From the NCBI GenBank assembly GCA_002840505.1, contig PHBC01000002.1, positions 392,317-456,316 on the forward strand: a DNA stretch of 64,000 nt, read 5' to 3'. The notes beneath the pieces are model-generated. The model did no database searches, was not told where the DNA came from, and saw nothing but the letters and a program-made list of their open reading frames with translations. Position numbers and translations under genes: made by a program. This document shows, one piece after another, positions 36,656-45,956 of the stretch (the stretch's first letter is position 1; every line of letters starts with the position of its first letter). This stretch comes from Deltaproteobacteria bacterium HGW-Deltaproteobacteria-2 (GTDB lineage: Bacteria > Desulfobacterota > Syntrophia > Syntrophales > Smithellaceae).

Positions 36656-36679
36656 GGAAACCAGCCCCATCTGGTTTTC
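36656..36679 (+). promoter_or_regulatory. Hairpin between regulator and glycyl radical enzyme genes
   Basis: GGAAACCAG pairs with CTGGTTTTC (one mismatch) over CCCCAT. There is no long T-tract after it, so it may be an attenuator or an RNA-processing/stability element and not a full terminator. Confidence 0.35.
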
Positions 36680-36727
36680 AGCTTTAATAAGACTTTAGAA
36701 AAAAACATATTGCAAAGGAATAAAAAA

Positions 36728-39700
36728 ATGCAAACAGCCAAGAATCTCACAGATTATCAGACCGAGTCGCAGGAAAAACTGAAAGTACTGAAAATACAGC
36801 GCACCTGTGTTCACGACGGACCCGGCATCCGCACAACGATTTTTTTTCAAGGGTGCGGATTGAGATGCGTCTGGTGTCAGAATCCGGAAGCGCTGACGTT
36901 CCGGCCCGAACTTGCTGACGCCGGCGACTACTCGATTTCCGGTATCGTCGAACTTGTTTCACGAGACAAGGAATATTATTACAAAACAGGCGGCGGTGTA
37001 ACGCTATCCGGCGGTGATCCCCTTTTGCAGGACCCGGACAGCCTGATACCACTGTTGAAGGAATTGAGGAAAGAGAAGATCCATGTCGCCGTAGAGACTT
37101 CGCTGCACGTGCCTTGGGCTACTGTGGAGAAACTAGCACCCTACGTGGATCTGTTTCTCGCGGACTTGAAAGTTGTAGGCGATGAGGACCTTCACAAGAA
37201 ACTTACCAAGCAGGATACAAAGCTGATCCTGGAAAACTTAAAGAAATTGCTTGCCCTTAACGCCAATATTAAATTCCGCATGGTTATCGTTCCGGGTTAT
37301 AACGATGGCGAAGACCGCATCAAGGCAACAGCGGATTTCTTGAAGTCAGTGGGCCACAATTCCATCGAGTTACTTAAGTACCACAACATGTACGAAGAAA
37401 AAGCCAGACGTCTCAATTTAGTCACAGAACCTCTGAATATCACTAATGACCAGAGCCTCGACGCAGTCAAGAAAGCTGTCGAATCATTCAAGGCTCAGGG
37501 TATCAAGGCTGAGTGCTATGATCTGGATGCCAAGAGGCATAAGGCTGTTTTTACGAAGCGCGTCTCTGACATCCATGAAGCTATCAGGAAAAGCGGCAGA
37601 GCCCTGTGCTTTGAAGTTTCCAGGCTAAAGACGGATTACTACAAAAAAAACGGTTTTAAAAAACCTAATCCCATTCACAGAGCGGAACGTCTGGACTATG
37701 TATTGAAGAATAAGAGTGTTATCATCTACCCTCAAGAACTTCTCGTCGGTAATTTCACGGCCAAGAGATGTGCCGGCCAAATATGGGAAGAACACTACGG
37801 CGCTCTTTTCGCTTCAATTCTCCATCAAATCCATCGCCAAAAACCTGTTGCGTTCCAATGCACATGGAAGGAAAGGATTAACTTCTTTTATAGAACTCTT
37901 CCATTCTGGCTGGGGCACTGCCTCCTCTTGAAGACCGCTAATTCGATTCCCAAGTTCATGATGACCATTGCCCGTGCCTCGGAAAATGCGTACGGATTCA
38001 ATAACAACATGGCCGCCATTGCGCATTTCACAATGAACTATGACCGCATTCTGGCCCTGGGCACAACAGGGATCATTAAAGAAATTGAGGCCGCCCGGAA
38101 AGGAAAACCTCAAAGCAGTCAAGCCTTCTACGATGGCGCGATTATCACTTTAAAAGCATTGGAAGCTTTCGCCGAACGTTATGCCGACGAACTCACGCGC
38201 CTGGCCAAAGAAGAAAAGGACCCGCAGCGCCGCAAGGAGCTGGAGAAGATGGCCGCCATCTGCGCTTATGTGCCTAAAAATCCTGCCCGCACTTACCATG
38301 AAGCACTCCAGAGCATGCTGTTCTTCCAGATCGCCGTCTGCACCGAGTCCTACGAAAACGCCATCTCTCACGGCCGCCTCGATCAGGTGGTCTACCCCTA
38401 CTACAAGAGAGATAAGGAAGCCGGCATCATCGATTACGATAAGGCGAAAGAACTGCTGGCCCTCTTCATCCTCAAGATGGACGAAGTCATCCTCGTCAAT
38501 GACGGCGACACCTACCTCCGTATCGGCAGGCTCTTCGAGACCATGTCCGTAGACCAGGCGATTACGGCCGGCGGTCTCGGTCGGGACGGCAAGGACGCCA
38601 CTAACGACTGTACGTACATGTTGCTCGATATCTGCGAACTTCAGCCTTACGCGTGTAATATGACAGCAAGGATTCATAAGGACAGCCCTCAGGAATACCT
38701 GGACAGGCTGGCCGAGGTATACATCAATGGCGCTCCCATGCCGGCCCTGTACAACGATGAAGTCTATCTCCCGAGCCTGGCCAAGCATTATCCCGACATC
38801 CCCGCGGAACATGCGAGAAATTACGCCGTTATCGGATGCGTCGAGCCGAACGTCAACGATGACCATTTTGGCAACACCGACTGCGCCAACGTAAACGTGG
38901 CCATGCCTTTCCTGCAGGCCTTGAAGGGCGACGAAAGGGATCTGTGGAACGTCGGCCTCGCCGATCAGATGGAAAAGATGACTACAAAGTTCTTCGAGTA
39001 CAACTGCCGGAGGGACAACAAACCTTCCAAGTATATCCTCGCGAAATACATGGGCGCCCGCAATAGATTCAAGAAGAAGAGAACTCCCGCACCGAAACCG
39101 CCCAAGAGCATGGAAGAACTGCTCGCGCGTTTCCAGACGCGTCTGAATTTCATCACCAACTCGATCCTTGCCGACCACCAGGATATCGAGAAGGTAATTG
39201 CCGAACACTTCACGACACCTCTTTCCTCGACGCTCTTTCCGAATTGCATCGACAGTGGAAAGGATCTGTGCCAGGGCGGTGCCAAAGTGAACAGCAGTGG
39301 CATTCAGGCGGTAGGAATAACGGATGTAGCGGATTCTCTGTTCGCCATTGACGAGGTAGTATTCAAAAAGAAATTATATTCCGTCACCGACGTCATTAAT
39401 GCTATCGATAACAACTTCGAAAGTGAACGCAACCAGGAGATCAGAAAGGCCCTGCTTGCTGTTCCGAAGTTCGGCCACGACGGCTCGAAAGATGCTTCTG
39501 CCTGGGTCAACAAGACTCTGGATATATGGTGTAAGGCGCTGAAGTCGGTGAAGAACTGCCCCCGTAACGGCATTTATACCGCCGGCTACTACGCCCTGAA
39601 TGTCAACGATCTTTACGGGCATAAGACGCCAGCCCTGCCTTCGGGGAGACTGGCCGGCGTATCGCTTGCCAACAGCGTCACCCCTCATTACGGAATGGAG

Positions 39701-40036
39701 ACGAACGATTTATTGTCATCGCTCAACTCCGTTGCTGAGGCCGATTTTGTAAACTATGCTCCCAACGGCACCACGGTGACGTTCACCGTCGATTCGGCTT
39801 TATTCCAGGGAGCGGAAGGAGTCAAGAACCTTGCCGGCATCTTCAGCACCTTCTTCAAGAAAGGCGGAATGCAATTCCAGCCCAACGTCATCGACAGACA
39901 GATACTATTGGACGCGTACGATCATCCGGAAAAGTATCCGCACCTGCTGGTTCGCGTTGCCGGCTATTGCTCGTACTTTAATGATCTTTCTGATGACTTG
40001 AAAAAGATTATTATTAACAGAACTTGTTATTCTTAG
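36728..40036 (+). CDS. Radical SAM activase fused to a glycyl radical enzyme
   Basis: One open frame of 1102 residues contains both halves of a normally two-protein system. Residues about 18-270 are a glycyl radical activating enzyme: DGPGIRTT, Cys triad GCGLRCVWC (C43, C47, C50) and GGGVTLSGGDP near 88-98. The usual ferredoxin-like insert with extra [4Fe-4S] clusters is missing, and the GGE motif reads GGD. Residues about 280-1102 are a full glycyl radical enzyme: ELLVGN near 338, the active-site thiyl Cys in YAVIGCVEPN (C704, Glu 706), and the C-terminal radical loop RVAGYCSYF with Gly 1079. Cys-x-Glu is typical of dehydratase/lyase members such as choline lyase, glycerol dehydratase and hydroxyphenylacetate decarboxylase, not of pyruvate formate-lyase. 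The substrate cannot be read. AAGGA lies nine bases before ATG 36,728. Confidence 0.9.
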   Translation: MQTAKNLTDYQTESQEKLKVLKIQRTCVHDGPGIRTTIFFQGCGLRCVWCQNPEALTFRPELADAGDYSISGIVELVSRDKEYYYKTGGGVTLSGGDPLLQDPDSLIPLLKELRKEKIHVAVETSLHVPWATVEKLAPYVDLFLADLKVVGDEDLHKKLTKQDTKLILENLKKLLALNANIKFRMVIVPGYNDGEDRIKATADFLKSVGHNSIELLKYHNMYEEKARRLNLVTEPLNITNDQSLDAVKKAVESFKAQGIKAECYDLDAKRHKAVFTKRVSDIHEAIRKSGRALCFEVSRLKTDYYKKNGFKKPNPIHRAERLDYVLKNKSVIIYPQELLVGNFTAKRCAGQIWEEHYGALFASILHQIHRQKPVAFQCTWKERINFFYRTLPFWLGHCLLLKTANSIPKFMMTIARASENAYGFNNNMAAIAHFTMNYDRILALGTTGIIKEIEAARKGKPQSSQAFYDGAIITLKALEAFAERYADELTRLAKEEKDPQRRKELEKMAAICAYVPKNPARTYHEALQSMLFFQIAVCTESYENAISHGRLDQVVYPYYKRDKEAGIIDYDKAKELLALFILKMDEVILVNDGDTYLRIGRLFETMSVDQAITAGGLGRDGKDATNDCTYMLLDICELQPYACNMTARIHKDSPQEYLDRLAEVYINGAPMPALYNDEVYLPSLAKHYPDIPAEHARNYAVIGCVEPNVNDDHFGNTDCANVNVAMPFLQALKGDERDLWNVGLADQMEKMTTKFFEYNCRRDNKPSKYILAKYMGARNRFKKKRTPAPKPPKSMEELLARFQTRLNFITNSILADHQDIEKVIAEHFTTPLSSTLFPNCIDSGKDLCQGGAKVNSSGIQAVGITDVADSLFAIDEVVFKKKLYSVTDVINAIDNNFESERNQEIRKALLAVPKFGHDGSKDASAWVNKTLDIWCKALKSVKNCPRNGIYTAGYYALNVNDLYGHKTPALPSGRLAGVSLANSVTPHYGMETNDLLSSLNSVAEADFVNYAPNGTTVTFTVDSALFQGAEGVKNLAGIFSTFFKKGGMQFQPNVIDRQILLDAYDHPEKYPHLLVRVAGYCSYFNDLSDDLKKIIINRTCYS

Positions 40037-40101
40037 AAACTGGGGCGGGATTAAATAATGGTTATTTAAGATGGAACGGAAAAAAATTTAAAGGAGGATT
40101 T

Positions 40102-40767
40102 ATGAAGAAATCGTTATTATTTTCCATCATTTTAATTTTAATTGCAGCATTGGCCTATGGAGCAGAGCCACAGAAAGTAAATTTCAATATCGATAAAGCG
40201 AAGCTGGAGTCGGGTACTCTTCAGGTCTTTGAGGAAAATTATGTAGTAGAAGGCAAGGGACAGAAAAAGCGCGCTGTCGGGATCATTCTGATCAATGCAC
40301 CACCTGCAAAGGTTTGGGATGTTCTTGAAAATTGGGATGTTATGGGAGAATTTGTTCCCGGTCTCTCATATTATAAGACAGTTCATGTTATAAAACCCAT
40401 CGGGAAAGATGATATTGGAGAAACTCTTATTGAAGGAAAACTTAGTTTCCCTCCTATCAGGTATACCCTCGATGTCAAGTTTGATAAAGCCAATTTAAGG
40501 CAGGACTGGCGTATGGTAACGGAAAAAGAAATTGCATCTTACAATGCTAAACAAGAAGTTTTGAAAAGTAATAGTTCAATGATCAAAAGTATAGAAGGAT
40601 ATGAATATCTTGAACCCTATAACAACGGTTCACAAACAGTTTATACATACGCGCCTATTATTGAAACTTTCGGTGCCGTACCCAATTTTGTCGATAGGGC
40701 ATTAACAAAAAATACGCTGTCCGGATATGTCAAATCCGTGAAGAAGCGTGTAGAAACCGGTAAATAA
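40102..40767 (+). CDS. Exported SRPBCC/START-like lipid- or ligand-binding protein
   Basis: I use ATG 40,102, seven bases after AAGGAGG; the longer frame has no such site. The product has 221 residues, with a signal peptide (MKKSLLFSIILILIAALAYG-AEP) and a START/polyketide-cyclase type domain: INAPPAKVWDVLENWDVMGEFVPG, then GETLIEGKLSFPPIRYTLDV. Such folds bind hydrophobic ligands. The gene starts 65 bases after the fused glycyl radical enzyme gene and is probably cotranscribed. A functional link is possible but unproven. Confidence 0.8.
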   Translation: MKKSLLFSIILILIAALAYGAEPQKVNFNIDKAKLESGTLQVFEENYVVEGKGQKKRAVGIILINAPPAKVWDVLENWDVMGEFVPGLSYYKTVHVIKPIGKDDIGETLIEGKLSFPPIRYTLDVKFDKANLRQDWRMVTEKEIASYNAKQEVLKSNSSMIKSIEGYEYLEPYNNGSQTVYTYAPIIETFGAVPNFVDRALTKNTLSGYVKSVKKRVETGK

Positions 40768-40829
40768 CAGAAGACGTTGTTGTTGTAAACCAATTACAAA
40801 TTATTCTGTTAAACATTTTGAAAGCCATA

Positions 40830-40874
40830 GTTGGTAACGGAAACGCTTTATCTCCTGGCGTATCCGTTACTAAC
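40830..40874 (+). terminator. Long imperfect hairpin after the SRPBCC gene
   Basis: GTTGGTAACGGAAACGC and GCGTATCCGTTACTAAC pair over 17 positions with two mismatches, followed by TTTATT. This is a likely, T-poor terminator for the regulator/glycyl radical enzyme operon. Confidence 0.5.
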
Positions 40875-41106
40875 TTTATTGGCATAGAAGATCTCATTGT
40901 TTCATAATTAATACTTAATGGGCAAAATACTTCTTGCCAGACCAACTCACTCTTCACCTTGAAAAAATATTTGTTGAATTACACGGTTTTCCATATACAT
41001 AAAACCGGCGAGAAATTAATTCAAAACATGCTCAATGGAACTTTGAAAACAATACGCGCAAAAATGGTTTGCGACAGACTCCAGAAAATTGAGGAAGACG
41101 AAAGAG

Positions 41107-42153
41107 ATGTCTATATCTGATAAATTTGAAAAACTTCTGATCAAAGCCGAGACCGGTGAGAATTTAACCCGCGAGGATATTGTTAATCTTCTCAAACTAC
41201 CCGGTGATTATTCGCCTGCCTTGTTCGCCGCAGCCAACCGCGTTCGTAAAAAAAATGTTGGCGATGAGATATTCTTGCGCGGCATCATCGAATTTTCCAA
41301 CTACTGTGAACGTAACTGCCTTTACTGCGGTTTGCGTAATAGCAATGAGAAACTCAGCCGTTACCGCATGACCGATGATGAAATAATAAATACGGCGCAA
41401 GAAATTAAAAAATCGCGCGTATCTACGGTAGTTCTGCAATCAGGAGAAGATTCTTTTTATTCCGCTGACAGGATTTGTCGTTTGATTGAACAAATAAAAA
41501 ATGAAACAGGGCTTATTATCACATTATCCATTGGTGAAAGAAGCGCTGCTGATTTTCATTTATTTCTGCAATCAGGCGTAAGCCGTTATCTACTCAAACA
41601 AGAAACTGTAGCGCCGGAACTTTACAAATATCTGCGTCCAGGATGCCAACTTGATCAACGAATACAATGCCTGCGCTCCCTCCAACTTCTGGGCTTTGAA
41701 ACAGGAACAGGAAGCATAGTGGGCCTGCCGGGACAAACACTGGAAATCCTGGCGGATGATTTGTTTTTTATGAAACAACTTGATGCTGACATGCTGGGTA
41801 TCGGACCTTTTATCGCTCATCCTGATACGCCTTTTGCCGGCATTGAAAATGATGATATCGAACTCACCCTGCGTGTTCTGGCCATTGCGCGATTGCTTAC
41901 CCGCGATACCAATATTCCCGCGACAACCGCTCTGGGCACGCTTCATCCGCAGGGACAGCTCCTGGCTCTTCAGGCCGGAGCCAACGTTGTTATGCCTGAT
42001 TTTACGCCGGAAATTTACAAAATGCGCTACGACCTTTATTCCGGCAAATCAGATGTTGGTTCGGCAGAAGAAATAATCAGCAGGCTGGAAAAAGATTCTC
42101 AGTCTATCGGCAGAACACTTTCATATTCACCGGGGCATCGTACCAAAAAATAA
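41107..42153 (+). CDS. hydE: [FeFe]-hydrogenase maturase HydE (radical SAM)
   Basis: The protein of about 348 residues has the HydE signature IEFSNYCERNCLYCGLRNSN (Cys triad near 66, 70, 73). This is followed by LSRYRMTDDEI, TVVLQSGEDSFYSADRI and GSIVGLPGQTLEILADDL, all typical of HydE and not biotin synthase. HydE makes an intermediate of the diiron centre of [FeFe]-hydrogenase, so the genome should encode such an enzyme, plus HydF and HydG, outside this window. ATG 41,107 is chosen with GAGGAAG upstream. It lies 5.9 kb from the HydB/HydC-like genes but is not in one operon with them. Confidence 0.93.
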   Translation: MSISDKFEKLLIKAETGENLTREDIVNLLKLPGDYSPALFAAANRVRKKNVGDEIFLRGIIEFSNYCERNCLYCGLRNSNEKLSRYRMTDDEIINTAQEIKKSRVSTVVLQSGEDSFYSADRICRLIEQIKNETGLIITLSIGERSAADFHLFLQSGVSRYLLKQETVAPELYKYLRPGCQLDQRIQCLRSLQLLGFETGTGSIVGLPGQTLEILADDLFFMKQLDADMLGIGPFIAHPDTPFAGIENDDIELTLRVLAIARLLTRDTNIPATTALGTLHPQGQLLALQAGANVVMPDFTPEIYKMRYDLYSGKSDVGSAEEIISRLEKDSQSIGRTLSYSPGHRTKK

Positions 42154-42238
42154 TTATTCATCGTTCATACCCTTTCGCCTTAAATGATAACACGGCCAAT
42201 AAAGTTAGCCAAAGAAAGCGAATCGGTATCAGATATAA

Positions 42239-43354
42239 TTATAGTGAACTTATGGCTATCAAATCCTGGACATGAACATGTCTTTTTTCGTCTATGGATA
42301 AACCTTCGTCGATCAGCTCCAGCACCAGCGATTTTTCTTCCGGGAATTTATACCCTTCGTAATCCTGACGAAAGAGAAGTCCGCTTTGCCGGTTGGCCCA
42401 TACATTCATGCTATGATCAAAACACACACTCGATGTAACATTCAAATTATTAATCATCACACGTAGCTCCTCCAGCCGCTCGTGTGGCGAAGAGATGTGC
42501 ATCCTGCCCTGCTCATAATCATCAAATATCGGCGTACCGCAACGCGGCACAAAAGGACGTGATCTAATATAGTGCGGGTTGATTTCGTTTAAGACACGTG
42601 CTGTATTTTCCGCATTTTGCCGCCAGCGTTCTCTCCCTCCTATATCAGGCATCCAATATTCGGAAAGCTGGAAACCAGCCGCCATCGCTTTTTTACCTCC
42701 TTCGATCTGTTCAGCACTGGTTACGCCTTTGCGGATAATTCTCAGTACCTCATCATCCCCTGTTTCCAATCCTACATGAATGCGATCAAGACCCGACTCG
42801 CGAATAGCTTTTAAATCTTCAAGCTTTCTCTGCGACAGCGTTTTCGAACGGGTATATGAAGTCACTCTGGTCAGGGTGGGAAGAGTCTTTCGCAAATGCT
42901 TCAGCACTTCGATAAGTTCCAAAGGTCTCATAATCATGCTGTCGGCATCCTGAAGAAAAGCCGTTTTACCTCCATAATAAAGCCAGCTGAATACAGTAGA
43001 AAAACAATGATTCTCGTTAAGATACGGATTGACGCTCAAGAGTGCTTGCAGAACATCTCTGTTAATCCGACCTTCCTGCCCAACCTTTCTTGCGACTTCC
43101 TGTATCTCATCAATGATAATCCTTACTGTATTGATATCGGTTTTAATATCCTCAACCGAACGATAAACAAAGGAATGATCCTTGTACATTTCGCAAAATG
43201 TGCATTTATTCCAGGGACAATTTTCAGTAACCCTCAATAAAAGCGACCCACTTCCCCCTTCGCTGGGTGGACGATAAACACCCACGGCAAAAGATAATTT
43301 GCTGATTTTTTCAACGTTATTTCTATAAGCGCCATTTCCCGATATCAAAGCCAC
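42239..43354 (-). CDS. Radical SAM protein with CX4CX2C cluster motif
   Basis: The product of about 371 residues has a cysteine motif ENCPWNKCTFCEMYK (near residues 45-53) with four residues, not three, between the first two Cys. Other radical SAM features follow: FLQDADSMIMRPLELIEVL, GLDRIHVGLETGDDEVL and YWMPDIGG. The family is uncharacterised. The substrate is unknown. I start at GTG 43,354, five bases after GGAG, so it is shorter than the maximal frame. It is convergent with hydE. Confidence 0.8.
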   Translation of the reverse strand: MALISGNGAYRNNVEKISKLSFAVGVYRPPSEGGSGSLLLRVTENCPWNKCTFCEMYKDHSFVYRSVEDIKTDINTVRIIIDEIQEVARKVGQEGRINRDVLQALLSVNPYLNENHCFSTVFSWLYYGGKTAFLQDADSMIMRPLELIEVLKHLRKTLPTLTRVTSYTRSKTLSQRKLEDLKAIRESGLDRIHVGLETGDDEVLRIIRKGVTSAEQIEGGKKAMAAGFQLSEYWMPDIGGRERWRQNAENTARVLNEINPHYIRSRPFVPRCGTPIFDDYEQGRMHISSPHERLEELRVMINNLNVTSSVCFDHSMNVWANRQSGLLFRQDYEGYKFPEEKSLVLELIDEGLSIDEKRHVHVQDLIAISSL

Positions 43355-43483
43355 ATTTACTCCTTTTTTAGATAAACCTGTAAAATAATATAACACTATT
43401 TAACCATTTGACAACATAAGTTATCGAAGTTATTTATGACTTACGGTCAATTAAAATAATCGAAGAATAATAAACATTTATGT

Positions 43484-43512
43484 TTGACAAAATAAAATAT
43501 TGAGGCTATAAG
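43484..43512 (+). promoter_or_regulatory. Sigma-70 promoter for the OFA transporter gene
   Basis: TTGACA (43,484-43,489), a 17-base spacer and TATAAG (43,507-43,512) lie about 130 bases upstream of the transporter start. The -35 is perfect and the -10 matches five of six. Confidence 0.7.
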
Positions 43513-43648
43513 CAGTTTCAAATTGCTGACTAATTCGTTTAAATACCATGCAAAAACTTATGAATATGAATCTGTGTGGTAAAAATGGAAGCATCTAAAA
43601 TAAATCAGAAGTTTTGATAAATTTTAAATTAAGAGAGGAATGAAATTT

Positions 43649-44941
43649 ATGGCAAATGAAAATTTAGAAAGCAAGAGGTGGTTAATTGCCGGCGCAGCTG
43701 TTATCATTCAGCTTTGTCTCGGCACTGTGTACGCATGGTCTGTTTTTAAAATGCCTTTAATGAAAATGCACGGCTGGGATGGAAAAACAGTCCAATACAC
43801 TTTCATGATTCTTATGGGTATTCTTGGATTGGCTGCTGCTTTCGGCGGCACTCTGGTTGATAAAAAAGGACCCCGTTTCGTCGCCACGATTGGTGGTATC
43901 CTTTTTGGTATCGGTACATTAGTAGCCGGTTACGCTGATCAGATTGGAAGCATCACTCTTCTTTATCTTGGTTTCGGCGTAATTTGCGCATTGGGCAATG
44001 GTTTTGGCTACGTTACACCGATTGCCACCCTGATTCGCTGGTTCCCGGATAAAAGAGGTCTGGTAACCGGTTTGGCCGTTATGGGTTTCGGCGCCGGCGC
44101 TTTCTTCATGGGCAAAATCGCTCCAGTCATGATAAAGGCCTTCCAGCAGATTGACCCCACCGGAAAAATTATCTCCTCCGGTGTATCCACAACCTGGTAC
44201 ATCTGGGGTGTGATATTCCTTGTTCTTGTAACAGGTTCCGCACAGTTATTCAAAAATCCTCCCAAAGGTTGGCTGCCTGCCGGTTTCAAACCCGCCGCTA
44301 CAACTGTTTCCGCGGCTGATTCTTTCACTTTAGGCGAAGCCGTAAAGACTCCCCAATGGTGGATGCTCTGGTCTATGCTGTGCCTTAACGTATCCGCCGG
44401 TCTTGGTCTGATTTCCCAGCATTCCCCGCTGGCTCAGGATATTTACAAGAAAACAATGGGCTTAACCGGTGATTTGACTCCGGAACAAGTAGCTATAGTA
44501 GCAGCTGCCGGTGGAGCTGTTGTTGCCTACGCCGCAATATTTAATGGTCTGGGAAGACTTTTCTGGGCAAAAATTTCCGATAATATCGGCCGTAAAATGG
44601 TATTCTTAATTATGTTTGCCACTCAGGCTGTTTTGTACGTGCTGGTTGCCAAAGGATTCATCGCAACCTATTGGCCTTTCATTTTTGCTTCCTGTTATCT
44701 ACTGGCCTGTTACGGCGGTGGCTTCGCTACCATGCCTGCTTTTGCCGCGGATTCATTCGGTCCGGCAAATATTGGCAAGGTATACGGTTTCATGCTGACC
44801 GCATGGAGCGTCGCCGGTATTGTCGGCCCCTTTGCATTTGAAGCATTCAAACCTCAGGCGCTGATGATTGCCGCCGGTCTTTTAACCATCGGCTTCTGCA
44901 TTACGCTGGTTTACAAAGCGCCAAAAGGTAAAAAAAGCTAA
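43649..44941 (+). CDS. OFA-family MFS transporter (oxalate/formate antiporter type)
   Basis: The 430-residue protein has twelve membrane helices. OFA/MFS signatures are IIQLCLGTVYAWSVFKMPLM at the N-terminus, GTLVDKKGPR between helices 2 and 3, FGYVTPIATLIRWFPDKRGL, and GRLFWAKISDNIGRK in the second half. The best-known member, OxlT, exchanges oxalate and formate; other members carry lactate, pyruvate or related anions, so the substrate is open. ATG 43,649 is preferred over 43,640 because AGAGGA is then correctly spaced. It has its own promoter and terminator, so it is monocistronic. Confidence 0.88.
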   Translation: MANENLESKRWLIAGAAVIIQLCLGTVYAWSVFKMPLMKMHGWDGKTVQYTFMILMGILGLAAAFGGTLVDKKGPRFVATIGGILFGIGTLVAGYADQIGSITLLYLGFGVICALGNGFGYVTPIATLIRWFPDKRGLVTGLAVMGFGAGAFFMGKIAPVMIKAFQQIDPTGKIISSGVSTTWYIWGVIFLVLVTGSAQLFKNPPKGWLPAGFKPAATTVSAADSFTLGEAVKTPQWWMLWSMLCLNVSAGLGLISQHSPLAQDIYKKTMGLTGDLTPEQVAIVAAAGGAVVAYAAIFNGLGRLFWAKISDNIGRKMVFLIMFATQAVLYVLVAKGFIATYWPFIFASCYLLACYGGGFATMPAFAADSFGPANIGKVYGFMLTAWSVAGIVGPFAFEAFKPQALMIAAGLLTIGFCITLVYKAPKGKKS

Positions 44942-44969
44942 GTAAAATATTTTTTGCTTATCCAAAAAT

Positions 44970-45008
44970 AAAAGCCCCTTCAACTTAAAAAACTGAAGGG
45001 GCTTTTTA
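44970..45008 (+). terminator. Terminator of the OFA transporter gene
   Basis: AAAAGCCCCTTCA and TGAAGGGGCTTTT form a perfect 13-bp stem running into a T-tract on the plus strand. Confidence 0.92.
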
Positions 45009-45052
45009 ATTACCGGCTTCGTAATTTATAATTTATGTTATTATTAACTTTA

Positions 45053-45081
45053 TTGACATTCAATTTTTTTTCTCTTATAAT
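45053..45081 (+). promoter_or_regulatory. Full-consensus sigma-70 promoter
   Basis: TTGACA (45,053-45,058), exactly 17 bases, then TATAAT (45,076-45,081). Transcription would start near 45,088, leaving a leader of about 190 bases before the barrel-protein gene at 45,279. A perfect match to consensus is rare and implies strong basal transcription unless repressed. Confidence 0.8.
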
Positions 45082-45278
45082 TTACATAACTAAAGCAACC
45101 ATTTACAATTTCGATTTAATAACAGCAATGAAAGGACATGAATTTTCGCATTAAATAAACCTCTTTAATAAAGGGCGTAACTTCCCGTTAGGGGAGACAA
45201 CATTAAGAAGTGTTCTCTTTTCATAAGTCGTAAGTTTCCAGGAATTAGCAGAGCTGAAGCGAATATTTAAGAGGAAAC

Positions 45279-45944
45279 ATGAAGAAAAAGAAACGCCTTT
45301 TACAGTATGGTTTTCAAATTGTTCCCGTACTTTTAATATTAATTCACGCTCCTTGTCTCTACGCGGATCATGACACTTCTTTACGCACTGATCTTAATTT
45401 CTCTTATACATTCAATGATAAATTCAAATCAGTATCCTACGTGTTCCTTCAAGCCGATAAAGATATCTCCAATTTAGACTACCTGGAATGGGGACTTGGT
45501 CTTCAGTATCAGACTTCCCTAAAATGGCTTTCTTTTCTTGTTTGCTATCAGCATGGATATTCAAAGTTTGAACCGCAGAACTGGTCGCTTGAACAGAGAC
45601 CCAGCATAAATATGAACACATCTACTACCATCTTTCATTTCAAAATATCTAATCAGATCCGCTATGAGTACCGATTTACACCGGATTGGAATGATTACAG
45701 AATAAAAAATACACTGGAATTTTCCAGACCTGATATGTTTCTTCAACCATATATCGGTTGGGAGTTGTATTACGAAAACCGCGATAAGGCTGTTATGCTC
45801 AACAGAATAAAATTCGGAGTAATCAAAAATATCAGCAATAATGTTTCTTTTGGACCCTATTATCGGATTGATTTCTCAAACATTGACTACCAATGGGAAT
45901 GGACCCGACAGCTCATTGGAATACAGCTTTCACTAAAATACTAA
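45279..45944 (+). CDS. Outer-membrane beta-barrel protein, DUF2490-like
   Basis: The 221-residue protein has a signal peptide (ending LYADHDT) followed by alternating amphipathic strands (DLNFSYTFNDKFKSVSYVFLQ, WLSFLVCYQHGYSKF, NNVSFGPYYRIDFS). It ends in a C-terminal strand closing with Tyr (IGIQLSLKY), typical of outer-membrane insertion. It resembles DUF2490 barrels. It is the first gene of an operon with a sensor kinase, two response regulators and an HD-GYP domain (12-base gap to the kinase), so it might be a sensory or porin component. Confidence 0.7.
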   Translation: MKKKKRLLQYGFQIVPVLLILIHAPCLYADHDTSLRTDLNFSYTFNDKFKSVSYVFLQADKDISNLDYLEWGLGLQYQTSLKWLSFLVCYQHGYSKFEPQNWSLEQRPSINMNTSTTIFHFKISNQIRYEYRFTPDWNDYRIKNTLEFSRPDMFLQPYIGWELYYENRDKAVMLNRIKFGVIKNISNNVSFGPYYRIDFSNIDYQWEWTRQLIGIQLSLKY

Positions 45945-45956
45945 CGAAAGGATAAT

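Noticed and set aside
38150..39208. A 352-codon open frame antisense to the glycyl radical enzyme
   Set aside because: It lies wholly inside the enzyme domain on the other strand, has no ribosome-binding site and no recognisable motifs. Codon bias of the sense gene explains it.
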